A DNA stretch of 64,000 nt from Aldrovandia affinis (taxonomy: Eukaryota; Chordata; Actinopteri; Notacanthiformes; Halosauridae): positions 3,594,501 to 3,658,500 of the forward strand of contig JAINUG010000011.1 of assembly GCA_029706075.1 (NCBI GenBank), given 5' to 3'. Of the stretch, positions 55,168 through 64,000 are shown piece by piece. The notes beneath the pieces were generated by a model. That model was not told where the DNA came from. It made no database searches and saw nothing but the letters and a program-made list of their open reading frames with translations. Both the position numbers and the translations under genes were made by a program. How positions within the stretch are numbered: the stretch's first letter is position 1; every line of letters starts with the position of its first letter.

Positions 55168-57908
55168 TGCACAGTCACTCTTTCAGCCTCTTCTTGGACA
55201 GGCCTACAAACAGGGCCTGAGGACCTTAAGGGGTGAAACAAGACGAGTGCACTCCAAAAGCACTCGAATGCGAGAGCGCCACAGCGAGAGAGGCCTGGAG
55301 ACACCACAGCCTCCGTGCACCGAAACGCTTTGGAGTGCCTCTCAAACCCCTCACTCTCATCCAGCTCCCTCTTTCATCTTATGCTAATCACTCTTTATTT
55401 TCCCTCCTCTTTTTCACTTACCCCCCCAACAAGCAAATCTTCTGTACAGCACCACAAGGCACAATTCTGCTTAAAAAAATAACATTTAATATTTAATATT
55501 GTTTCACATTTGTATCATAATATCGTTTCTTATGTATATATTAGTATAGTTTGTATATATTAGTCATGAATAATTTTAACAACTTGATGGCTAATAGGCC
55601 CATGTATTAAGGCAATCATCTAGGAAATATGGCCATACATAGATAGCAAAGAGGGCCTTATAAGGGGATAGAATAAAGCAGTGTTCTTGCTCTAAAAAAT
55701 AGGAACTTTTTTTACTTTTCTAATGGTTCCAGTGCCACAGATTTGCATATACATACCCTGTTCAGTCTATGATTCCATTCCTTCATTAAGTTTGTCAATG
55801 GTTAGTTGCACATGTTTGTAAAATCAACGACCTCTTGGATTGGTAAATCTCATCCGATCCTGTATCTATGTAAACGGTAATCTGTAAGATCAATAATACA
55901 CTTTTTGGGGCCCCTGAGTGGCGCAACTGGCAAAGGCATTTCTAAGTGCAGGTCGCCCATTGCAGGGCTAGAACCCAGTCCGCACCAAGCTGGAGTTTCG
56001 TTCAGGGGTGGCGATTGCATGTCCAACCCCAAGGGGAGGTGGGGAGGGAAGCCGGCATGGGTTCCCCATGTGCAAGTGGCTCTGTGTTGCAGTTACAGTT
56101 CATTTTTTGACCTAATGACCTGAAGATGGAGGTCTCTCCTGGGCTGTCTGCTACCCTTCATCACAGGCCGGCAGAGCCACTCACTGACCCACAGCTCAGA
56201 CTGCAGCATGTGCTTTAGCATGTTTAGCATCCGCATCCGCATCTTTAGCATCCCATTTAGCATCTTTAGCACCTTTACATGCAGGTCTATGCAAGGGGTA
56301 TAATGGGGAAAACAGACTGAGGGAAATGGAACATTCTATTAAAAGAGTCTGGTTCAGTTCTAATATAAATACCATATCCGGACACAGTGGGGCCAGCAGA
56401 CAGGGTTGGGGGAAAATCATGTGCTTCCCAAGCCTTTTGATTCACAGTAAAAGTAGATCCACAATGCACAGCTATGGTGTGGCCCAGGCAGTCACATGGT
56501 GTACTCCACAGGCATTAAATTCCCTATACCAAACTACCATTTTAAAATATTTACAGGAATTTGGGCATAGATTTTGTTATTTTGAACAAAGACAGTATGT
56601 TGTTTCAATCTTTATATTGCAGTTCAATTATTTTAATTATGAATACTCACTGAATTGTCATAATACAACAATTCCGTGAGTATTCATAATTAAAACAATA
56701 TAATTGTGTTGAATTGTATATTAAATTGTCTGTGTTAATTATTAAATAATTGGAATAAAACTTTTAAAAAAATAGAACTGCCAGAACTACAATTTAATAT
56801 GTATACATACATACGGTTGTGTGACTCTCTCAACACCGTCACCATGGTGACTCACCCCTCTTTTGCAGCAGGTCGATGGACAGGGATTCAGAAGAAGCAT
56901 CAGGCGACAGACAGAACTCCTCAGGTGGTCTCTCGGTCAGTGAGAAGTAGTCTGGGTAGATGTCGCTGTAGTAGTTCTGTTGCTGTTTGGAGGATAGACC
57001 TGTAGGGGGCGCACAAACACACATCAGTGAGCACTTGGCTGGGAGGGGTTGAGGAGATTGCAGCACTGTGACAATGACAAGCCATTTTATGCTAAATCTT
57101 TTCACTGGTGAACTTTTTACAATATATTTTTGTTCCATTTGTTCCATCTCATCAATCTACCTGTCTACCAGTCGGTTCACTGAAAAGAAAAAATTGTGTT
57201 TGTATTATGCTTTTTGTCAATCTACATTTTATCGTTAGCATCAATGCACCGATTTTGTTGTAAATAAATCATATGTCCCCAGACACACTTTCAAGATATA
57301 ATCAAACTACCCATACAAAACACTCAACAATTGTGTAAAAATATATTAACAAGTGACACACATATACAGTATATATACACATATACACACACATGCACAC
57401 ACACACACACACACACAAGTACACACCCACACATGCACACACGCGCACACACACATAAGAACATACGAACATTCGGCCCATCTAGGCTCGTCATTTCCTA
57501 GTCTACAAAATATTCAGTACTGTATCAAGCCTGGACAGTGTTTCTGCCTCAACTACCTGACCTGACACGCTGTTCCAGGCATTGACTTTCTGTGTAAAAA
57601 ATAAACTTCCCGATATCCGTGCAGAATTTTCCTTTAGCTCATTTCCACCTTTTGCCCTCTTGTTCTGCTAACCCAAAAAATCTTTCGTAGTTAATTTTGT
57701 TGATCCCTTTTATGAATTTAAAAACCTCAATCAAATCCCCACTTGGTCTCCATTTGCTGAGCTTGAATAGATTAACCATCTTAATTCTTCCCTTTTGCCT
57801 CTCATTCCAGGTACCAGGTAATTAGTTGCCCTTCTTTGTACTTTTTTCAAGAGCTCCTATATCTTTCTTGTTCACATACAAACACACACATGCACACACA
57901 CGTAATAG

Positions 57909-57950
<42 letters not shown>

Positions 57951-59852
57951 CAACCCCCTCCTCCCCCCAATGTGAGCACCATTCTGCCGGCTGTGGGTGT
58001 GGCTGAAGGATGCTGGGAAGTCGAAGACATTTCGGCGGGTGAGCCTGCCCTCGCCTCTCCTGCCATCCATGCTGCTGGAGAGGGGGGCAGAGCTGCCCCC
58101 ACTGACCCTCTCCCCCCCGAGAGGGTTCTTAAGGCGGTACTCCCGCCATTTTAGGGCCTGTGGGGACAGGTGGTGTGCTGGGGGGGAGAGACAGACGAAC
58201 AGACAGATAGGCAGGGGAGGAAGAGGCAGGTGGACATTGAAGACAAGAGACAGACAGAGATGAGAAGATCGGCCCAAGAGAGGCAGGGCAGAGGAGGGAG
58301 GAGAGAACAGGGGAAAGGTAGGGTGAGAGGAATAGAGAGAATGACAGAGAGGACGAGAGAGAAGAATCATGTGGTAGATCGGTCAAAGGAGAACAGAGGA
58401 GAGGTGGAATGAGAAGAGGGGCAGGAAGATGGAATCAGTGGACACAAACAAAAGAAGACAAAAGTTAGTAGAAAAGATGCAGAGAGCAAGGGTATTCTTT
58501 CTGCTCACATAATATATCTTTAATCTGTATGTACTTATCATGAGTCATCCTGACAGAGGTTGAATGTGCTACTACCTAATAATAAATCATGGATCAACAA
58601 AGAGTAGTACTAATTTTTGCATCCTTTCAATTTCAACAACCTTTAACAATTTTACTTTCATTTAATGTGATCTATGAAGTCCTGACTGTTTCCTATTGGC
58701 AAATTTGACTAATGTCAAACAAAGAAACGTTCAGACATCATGAAACAACAACTTATCATGAAACAGCAATACTTTCACAACGGGATACTTTCACAACGGA
58801 CACCCAGGAGGAAGGTCCTCTTTCTTGGTAAACGCAGGCTTTCATGAGTAACACAAAGCCACTTATATGTATTATGAACAAAGAAAAATGTGACAAGATG
58901 AAGCAAAGAAAAAGGAAAAAACAGACACAAACACACACACACACACACACACACACAATGGGATAAGGGAATACTCCTCTGGACATGGTGGGCCTCTACG
59001 TGAGTCACCATTTTGGGACAGACAGATGAACAGCTAGTGTGACCATGCTGATGGTTCCAGCAGTAAAGTAGTACAAAATCTTGGCTTTGCTATGGCCAGC
59101 CATAGTGTTAAACCCCAAGCTTGTGTGCTCCGATGAGGTGATGAATGGATAAAGCCTGTGTACATGGTAAACTTAATTACGAGCGTAAAGATGGTCAGAC
59201 GCCTACCGTTGGGCGCCCGGGGTCCTGAACAGCAGTCTGCGGTGTCTAGATCTCCTTCACTCTCCTCGCAGTGCTGGCCCGGCTCCACGTGGCCCAGGGG
59301 GCTGAATTCGGTGGCGGGCACAAAGTCGTGATGGGGGCAGCGGGTGGGCCAGCGCAACGGTGGGTGGGTCCTTTCTCAGGGGGGGCGGAGGTGAAGTTGG
59401 GGAAGGTGGCACTTGCTTGGGCCTGGGCTCGGGGGCGGGGGCGGGGGTGGGGCCGGGGGAGTGGTGGACGGGGAGGAGGCCGGCCGTCAGGGGGCAGGAA
59501 ATGCTGCGGGGCGGGTGGGGGCTCTGGGTGCAGGTGGAGCATATTCCCGAGTTGGGGTCCCCCTGCTGGCGGACGGGGGAATAGCTGCCCAGCGGCGACG
59601 GTCGGACGGAGCCGGGGGCCGGGGGCTGTCTGTGCCGGTGCTCCTCCCGGGGGTGCTCATCGGCTCCCTCCTGCGCCGCCCGGCCCTGCATCTGGCTGAC
59701 GTACTCGCTCAGGAGCGGACGCAGCAGCTTGTTGTGCTGCTTGGCCAGCTGGTGGTGGAACGTAAAGGGCTGGATGGGCAGGGAGGTGGGCCTCTGGTCC
59801 TTCCTGTATCGCACCACCGAGGGACGGCCTTCCGAGGATGACGACAAGCCCC
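44423..59852 (-). CDS. rusc2: RUN and SH3 domain containing 2 (iporin), 3' ten coding exons
   Basis: RUSC2 is a cytoplasmic adaptor that binds Rab GTPases (Rab35, Rab1) and vesicle/motor partners. Coding exons in transcript order: 59852-59207, 58177-57980, 56999-56856, 55134-55063, 54602-54428, 53168-53063, 50719-50673, 48770-47692, 45260-45096, 44675-44423. Landmarks shared with human RUSC2 as remembered: [97 protein letters not shown] and [12 protein letters not shown]. The RUN domain spans exons 3 to 8 and the SH3 domain ([14 protein letters not shown]...DWLL...[10 protein letters not shown]) is in the last exon. The N-terminal exon lies off the right edge. Two exons contain a frame break and one junction (third to fourth listed) is out of phase; see findings. 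Confidence 0.9.
45096..45260 (-). CDS. rusc2: rusc2 exon i ([12 protein letters not shown])
   Basis: Acceptor CTGCTAG, donor GTAATG. It encodes [20 protein letters not shown] and a proline-rich linker to the SH3 domain. In phase with both neighbours. Confidence 0.92.
45438..45895 (-). mobile_element. Deleted Tc1-like element
   Basis: The left end CAGGTAACTGCCAAAATAAA is the inverted repeat of a known fish Tc1-like family. At the right, CTCATTTACTCAAGTGTTAT is the complement of the sequence following its other end. The middle keeps only small transposase-region remnants, so it is a non-autonomous or internally deleted copy. It is the same family as 8866-8950. Confidence 0.65.
45898..47030. 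mobile_element. Inverted-repeat MITE-like element
   Basis: The left end GGGCCCGTATTCACAAAGC and right-end text GCTTTGTGAATAGG are inverted relatives, a pattern of common fish MITEs. AGGAGCAACTCC and GGCGTGTCACTC are in the left arm. A further nested repeat starts near AGGCGCGTTTCCACC (46446). An AT palindrome lies at 46220-46275. Superfamily uncertain. Confidence 0.5.
47028..47540 (+). mobile_element. Tc1-like transposase C-terminal fragment
   Basis: The frame gives [37 protein letters not shown] and [15 protein letters not shown], the second and third catalytic blocks of Tc1-like transposases, with a stop just after HLWF. A 3' region with TCAAGGGTGTGAATAAAAAC (about 47508-47530) follows. 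The 5' half is missing. Confidence 0.8.
47549..47582. repeat. (TA)n microsatellite
   Basis: About 34 bp of TA repeats just after the Tc1-like fragment. Confidence 0.9.
47692..48770 (-). CDS. rusc2: rusc2 exon h (end of RUN domain and linker)
   Basis: Acceptor CTCCAG, donor GTAATT. It encodes [40 protein letters not shown], a long charged low-complexity linker, [20 protein letters not shown] and [20 protein letters not shown] frame change occurs between about 47990 and 48040: upstream text is in one frame, while [16 protein letters not shown] and everything after it is in another. Confidence 0.88.
48930..50286 (+). mobile_element. Tc1-like transposon, degenerate
   Basis: The right end GTTTTATACCCACTGTA and the left-end text GGATTTCTTGCTACTGGTCA (48982-49001), mirrored at about 50185-50205, show long inverted repeats of roughly 200 bp. 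Transposase pieces include the helix-turn-helix region [19 protein letters not shown] (49345 on), [10 protein letters not shown], and later [19 protein letters not shown]. Several frame changes and stops and an internal loss make it inactive. It lies in the rusc2 intron between exons h and g. Confidence 0.82.
50673..50719 (-). CDS. rusc2: rusc2 exon g (47-nt exon, RUN domain)
   Basis: Acceptor CTTTCAG, donor GTAAGG. It encodes [15 protein letters not shown] between the GLLN of exon f and the DIIAAHY of exon h, matching the human SLEFWFNHLYNHED segment. Confidence 0.9.
50720..53062. other. rusc2 intron, no recognised gene
   Basis: Contains the G-rich minisatellite at 51690-51855. Otherwise unassigned. 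Confidence 0.5.
51690..51855 (+). repeat. G-rich minisatellite
   Basis: Units of about 25 bp built on GGGACAGACCTGGAGGGGCG and variants. The plus strand is G-rich with several GGGG runs, so quadruplex formation is possible. Confidence 0.75.
53063..53168 (-). CDS. rusc2: rusc2 exon f (RUN domain)
   Basis: Acceptor CCTCAG, donor GTGAGT. It encodes [20 protein letters not shown] and NAFIFGLLN, continuing exon e in phase. Confidence 0.92.
53169..54427. other. rusc2 intron, no recognised gene
   Basis: Unassigned sequence with a CAT/TCA triplet repeat at 54377-54420. Confidence 0.5.
54428..54602 (-). CDS. rusc2: rusc2 exon e (RUN domain core)
   Basis: Acceptor GTCCCAG, donor GTGAGT. It encodes [20 protein letters not shown] then [20 protein letters not shown] and [14 protein letters not shown]. 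Confidence 0.92.
55063..55134 (-). CDS. rusc2: rusc2 exon d (start of RUN domain)
   Basis: It encodes [20 protein letters not shown] then PGVK, with donor GTGCGG. The acceptor TCTCAG lies at the end of a (CT)n tract. The exon reads in phase 0 from this acceptor, which does not match the phase-1 end of the preceding exon. Confidence 0.85.
55135..55163. repeat. (GA)n tract at rusc2 splice acceptor
   Basis: A GA run on the plus strand directly at the 3' splice site of rusc2 exon d, where it serves as the CT-rich polypyrimidine tract in the transcript. Confidence 0.85.
55908..56095 (+). mobile_element. tRNA-derived SINE, GGCCCCT type
   Basis: GGGGCCCCTGAGTGGCGCAA, a B-box-like GGGCTAGAACCC and GGGGTGGCGATTGCATGTCC match the SINE in the chemokine intron at 25625. 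The tail is missing. Confidence 0.65.
56634..56694. repeat. Short inverted repeat (hairpin)
   Basis: Arms TAATTATGAATACTCAC (left) and GTGAGTATTCATAATTA (right) enclose a second matching step (GAATTGT / ACAATTC) and a loop of about 8 bases. It lies in a rusc2 intron. Confidence 0.85.
56856..56999 (-). CDS. rusc2: rusc2 exon c ([16 protein letters not shown])
   Basis: Acceptor CTACAG, donor GTGAGT. It encodes [20 protein letters not shown] then [20 protein letters not shown], the segment just ahead of the RUN domain. It ends in phase 1. Confidence 0.88.
57360..57452 (+). repeat. (CA)n microsatellite, interrupted
   Basis: CA repeats with ATATAC and CACGCG interruptions. Confidence 0.85.
57453..57855 (-). 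mobile_element. CR1-type LINE 3' end, reverse copy
   Basis: The complement carries the same tail (...GGCCGAATGTTCGTATGTTC) and the C-terminal coding block seen at 40775-41340, ending GTACAAAGAAGGGCAACTAA. It lies in the rusc2 intron between exons c and b. Confidence 0.8.
57919..57949 (+). repeat. (CA)n microsatellite
   Basis: CA repeats ending about 30 bp from rusc2 exon b, at its donor side. Confidence 0.9.
57980..58177 (-). CDS. rusc2: rusc2 exon b ([12 protein letters not shown])
   Basis: Acceptor CCCCCAG before CACACCACC, donor GTGCTC (weak). It encodes [20 protein letters not shown] and the [13 protein letters not shown] segment. A CCACAG at its 5' side could serve as an alternative acceptor 20 bp downstream, but only the upstream one keeps phase with exon a. 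Confidence 0.85.
58178..59206. other. rusc2 intron, no recognised gene
   Basis: Purine-rich (GA/GACA) at 58180-58430 on the plus strand, with (CA)n at 58926-58957. Otherwise unassigned. Confidence 0.5.
59207..59852 (-). CDS. rusc2: rusc2 exon a (proline-rich, PTSLPIQPF)
   Basis: Acceptor ATTGCAG, donor GTAGGC. It encodes [16 protein letters not shown] then [19 protein letters not shown] and a proline-rich stretch. The 3' end must be read as SGPRAPN to join the next exon, but the 5' part is in another frame, so one frame change lies between about 59290 and 59560. A run of seven G (59379-59385) is the likeliest spot. Confidence 0.85.
59420..59480 (+). other. Potential G-quadruplex in rusc2 exon a
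   Basis: The plus strand (template strand for rusc2) has five runs of four or five G with one- or two-base loops (GGGGGCGGGGGCGGGGG...). The coding strand is correspondingly C-rich and encodes [13 protein letters not shown]. Confidence 0.6.
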
Positions 59853-61395
<1,543 letters not shown>

Positions 61396-61401
61396 CATAT
61401 A

Positions 61402-62544
61402 CACTATATGGCCAAAAGTCAGTGGACACCCCTACTAATTAGTTGTTTCAGCCACACCCATTGCCAACAGGTGCATAAAATCCAGCACATAGCCATGCAA
61501 TCTCCACAGACAAACATTTAGAATTCAGAATGGTTCGTAAAGAGCTCAGTGACTTTAAATGTGGCACTGTCATAGGATGCTACCTTTGCCACAAGTCAGT
61601 TCGTGAAATTTCTCTTGCTATTATTGTGAAGTGGAAGCCCCTAGGAGCAACAACAGCTCGGCCATGAAGTGGTAGACCACGCAAACTCACAGAGCGGGGC
61701 CAACGAGTGCTGAAGCGCATAGCGCGTAAAAATCGCCTATCATCTGCTGCATCACTCACTACAGAGTACCAAACTGCCTCTGGAAGCACCATCAGCACAA
61801 GAACTGTGCATCGGGAGCTTCATGGAATGGGTTTCCATGGCCGAGCAGCTGCACACAAGCCTCACATCAATGCCAAGCGTCAGCTGAAGTGGTGTAAAGC
61901 ACGCTGCAACTGGACTCTGGAGCAGTGGAAACATGTTCTTTGGAGTGATGAATCACGCTTCACTATCTGGCAGTCTGATGGACGAATCTGGGTTTGGTGG
62001 ATGCCAGGAAAACGCTACCTTCCGGAATGGATAGTGCCTACTGTAAAGTTTGGTGGAGGAGGGAGGAGGAGGTCTGGGGCTGTTTCTCAGGGTTTGGGAT
62101 AGGCCCCTTAGTTCCAGTGAAGGGTATTCTTAATGCTACAGGATACAAAGACATCTTAGCCAATTGGGCGCTTCCAAATTTGTGGCAACAGTTTGGGGAA
62201 GGCCCTTTGCTGTTCCAGCATGACTGTGCCCCTGTGCACAAAGCAAGGTCCATAAAGACATGGTTAGACGAGTTTGGTGTGGAATTAGAATGCCGATTGC
62301 GATGCAGGCCTTCTCGTCCAACATCAGTGCCTGGCCTCACAGATGCTCTTTTGGCTGAATGGGCACAAATTCCCACAGACACACTCCAAAATCTTGTGGA
62401 AAGCCTTCCCAGAAGAGTGGCAGCTGTCATAGCCGCAAAGAGGGGTCCAACTCCATATTAATGCCCATGGTTTTAGAATGGGATGTCCAACAAGCTCATA
62501 TAGGTGTGATGGTCAGGTGTCCACTGACTTTTGGCCATATAGTG
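61402..62544 (+). mobile_element. Tc1-like transposon with both ends
   Basis: The ends CACTATATGGCCAAAAGTCA and its complement TGACTTTTGGCCATATAGTG are bordered by TA on each side (61400-61401 and 62545-62546). The transposase starts at 61531 (MVRKELSDFKCGTVIG). The helix-turn-helix region contains an in-frame stop (near 61667), followed by [19 protein letters not shown]. The first catalytic aspartate is in [11 protein letters not shown] and the second in LFQHDCAPVHKAR. The usual SPDLNPIEH block with the third acidic residue is absent; sequence jumps from LDEFGVELEC to RPTSVPGLTDALLAEWAQ, so an internal part has been lost. A frame change lies near 62090. The inverted repeats are almost identical. 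Confidence 0.9.
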
Positions 62545-62790
62545 TATTTATATATGTGTGTGTGTGTATATACATATGTCGAGAGAGAGATATAACTATA
62601 TAGATATAGATAGATAAAGATAGGCTGATAAATGGATATATACATACAAAACAGTAGACACATATACACATATGCATAATAAACATTATAGCTATGTGCA
62701 TGGCCTGTCCACCGCAGTCTCAACAAAGCAAATCACAAATCGAATTATACTGTGACATTCGAGGGGGTAGAACATGGCCTGAGTAATCCA
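62545..62790. other. Simple repeats and unassigned sequence
   Basis: TG, GA and TAGA tracts at 62555-62640; no gene. Confidence 0.5.
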
Positions 62791-62794
62791 ATAA

Positions 62795-62795
<1 letters not shown>

Positions 62796-62854
<59 letters not shown>
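62796..62854 (+). repeat. (CA)n microsatellite
   Basis: About 58 bp of CA repeats. Confidence 0.95.
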
Positions 62855-62856
<2 letters not shown>

Positions 62857-63686
62857 TTAGTGACAAACAGAAGTCTGATGGCCAAGTTACTAGACTATGT
62901 AGACTACAATGTTCATCACAATTCATTTAACTTTGAATACCAATCGAGGCAGCAGTTGGTATTTGATTCGACTGGCCTGGATGACAAGTGCAGCTACAAT
63001 AGAAACAATAGTTAAAACCATTAAGGAGACATGGGGGCTTTTATTGTCATATTTACCAATTAAGCAGTACATAAATGCATTTTAAACCCACGGGGGAATG
63101 GCTAAAAGATCATTATTTAGAGACATTATTATTTAAATAAAAGTTTGACTGTTGTTGCCTTTAGAGGGGCTCGTGTCTCATTCAGGGGGGTTGAACCCCC
63201 CTGTAATTTGAACCCTGTACCAGATGCAACCAAAAGCATTTAGACTATGCAGTTTCCACAAGCCCTAGAGGAGGACTGGCTGGTGCATGCATGTATATCT
63301 GCCATCTAAAACACAGGGGGATGCTCCCTCGTTCCCAGATCAGTGGTCGGCAAACAAGCAATGGGTCTGGGTCAATGCTGGGCGGGGCATGGCCCTGCTG
63401 GCTGTAATGTTTGGAGCACTGGCAGGGTTGCCAGACACAGGGATTTTACCCCAAATGTAGGCAGGGAAGTCTTTATGTACAAACGCATGGGAGTCAATCA
63501 TAGATTCTATATTTTAAAAGAAGGTACGGGGAAAAGTCCAGAAAATGTATATTAACTGAAGATGGGGAATTTTGAGAAATGTTTTGGGGGAAATAAAATC
63601 CCAGGTATCTGGCAACACTGAACACTGGTATGTTTGCTCAGTATGAACCCCCTCTGAGACCAGGCAACCTGTTAAAAGCACAATCC
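62855..63686. other. Unassigned sequence
   Basis: No gene or known element recognised. The stretch at 63180-63210 holds a short direct repeat of TTGAACCCC. Confidence 0.35.
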
Positions 63687-63812
63687 CTCTGTTATATGCA
63701 ATGACAGCCCCTCTGTTATATGCAATCACAGTCCCTCTGTTATATGCAATCACAGCTCCTCTGTTATATACAATCACACCCCCTCTGTTATATGCAATCA
63801 TGGTCCCTAATA
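63687..63812 (+). repeat. 24-bp tandem repeat, five units
   Basis: Five units of CCCTCTGTTATATGCAATCA plus four variable bases. There is no spacer diversity, so it is a minisatellite and not a CRISPR-like array. Confidence 0.9.
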
Positions 63813-63835
63813 TCCAGGGTTATGTTACTGAAATA

Positions 63836-64000
63836 CGGTGGTGCAGTGGAATCACAGCAAGAAGGTCTCAGGTTCGAATCCAGGCCCGGGGCCTTTCTGT
63901 GCGGAGTTTATACTCCGGTTTCTTCCCAATCCAAAGACATGCTCGTTAGGCTAATTGGAGAGTCTAAATTCTGTTATGAATGCAATCATGCATCTGGGAT
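63836..64000 (+). mobile_element. SINE-like repeat, cut by window edge
   Basis: CGGTGGTGCAGTGGAATCAC, AAGGTCTCAGGTTCGAATCC (B box) and GGCCTTTCTGTGCGGAGTTT followed by AAAGACATGC...TTAGGCTAATTGGAGA match a very common fish tRNA-like SINE. Parts of the consensus are missing inside the copy and the 3' end lies beyond the window. Confidence 0.75.

Noticed and set aside
59271-59841. Plus-strand glycine-rich open frames over rusc2 exon a
   Set aside because: Antisense of the proline-rich coding exon; no domain and no splice context.
63687-63812. CRISPR-like regular repeat
   Set aside because: The 24-bp units are contiguous with no unique spacers, and the DNA is eukaryotic; it is a minisatellite.

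Overview
The window looks like chromosomal DNA of a ray-finned fish, most likely a teleost. The evidence is interrupted, spliced vertebrate genes, many (CA/TG)n microsatellites, and a very mixed transposon load: Tc1-like, pogo-like, piggyBac, hAT, Harbinger, L1-, CR1- and L2-clade LINEs, a Penelope-like element, Ty3/Gypsy and ERV-type LTRs, and several SINE families. Several SINE and LINE tails carry the GGATA-loop stem-loop known from the eel LINE UnaL2. That fits an early-branching teleost but does not prove it.

Two host genes can be supported. (1) A four-exon CC chemokine of the CCL19 type (+ strand, CDS 23630-27404, 109 aa), with a TATA box and a textbook interferon-stimulated response element just upstream. 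(2) The 3' part of rusc2, the RUN- and SH3-domain protein iporin (- strand, ten coding exons between 59852 and 44423). Its long N-terminal exon lies beyond the right edge. In human, CCL19/CCL21 and RUSC2 both map to 9p13.3, so the pair looks like a conserved neighbourhood and supports both calls.

Layout. 1-22700: no host gene found. It holds SINEs, a solo ERV-type LTR (3522-4169), L1/L2/Penelope LINE debris, a foldback element, a hAT element carrying a nested Gypsy solo LTR (11860-12429), a broken Gypsy copy (about 12799-14710), a 51-bp minisatellite, and Harbinger next to old L1 sequence. 22689-27520: a SINE cluster, the chemokine promoter and the chemokine gene, with SINE and tetranucleotide repeats in its introns. 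28442-38001: a dense DNA-transposon block: a Tc1-like element split by a SINE, the 3' half of a piggyBac, an inverted-repeat element coding for a PIN/XPG-like nuclease (Academ-like), and an almost full-length pogo-like element ending in a PHD-type finger. 38002-44422: old repeats, a CR1 LINE end and the probable rusc2 3' UTR. 44423-59852: rusc2, with Tc1-like elements, MITEs, SINE and CR1 copies in its introns. 59853-64000: a 149-bp CT tract abutting a Tc1-like element, then short tandem repeats and a SINE at the edge.

The two genes have different roles: the chemokine is a secreted leukocyte attractant, while RUSC2 is a cytoplasmic adaptor in Rab/vesicle traffic. Nothing in the sequence suggests they are co-regulated. 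The points most worth a second look are the interferon-type chemokine promoter, the PIN-nuclease element at 32643-35399, and the frame and phase breaks in otherwise well-conserved rusc2 exons.
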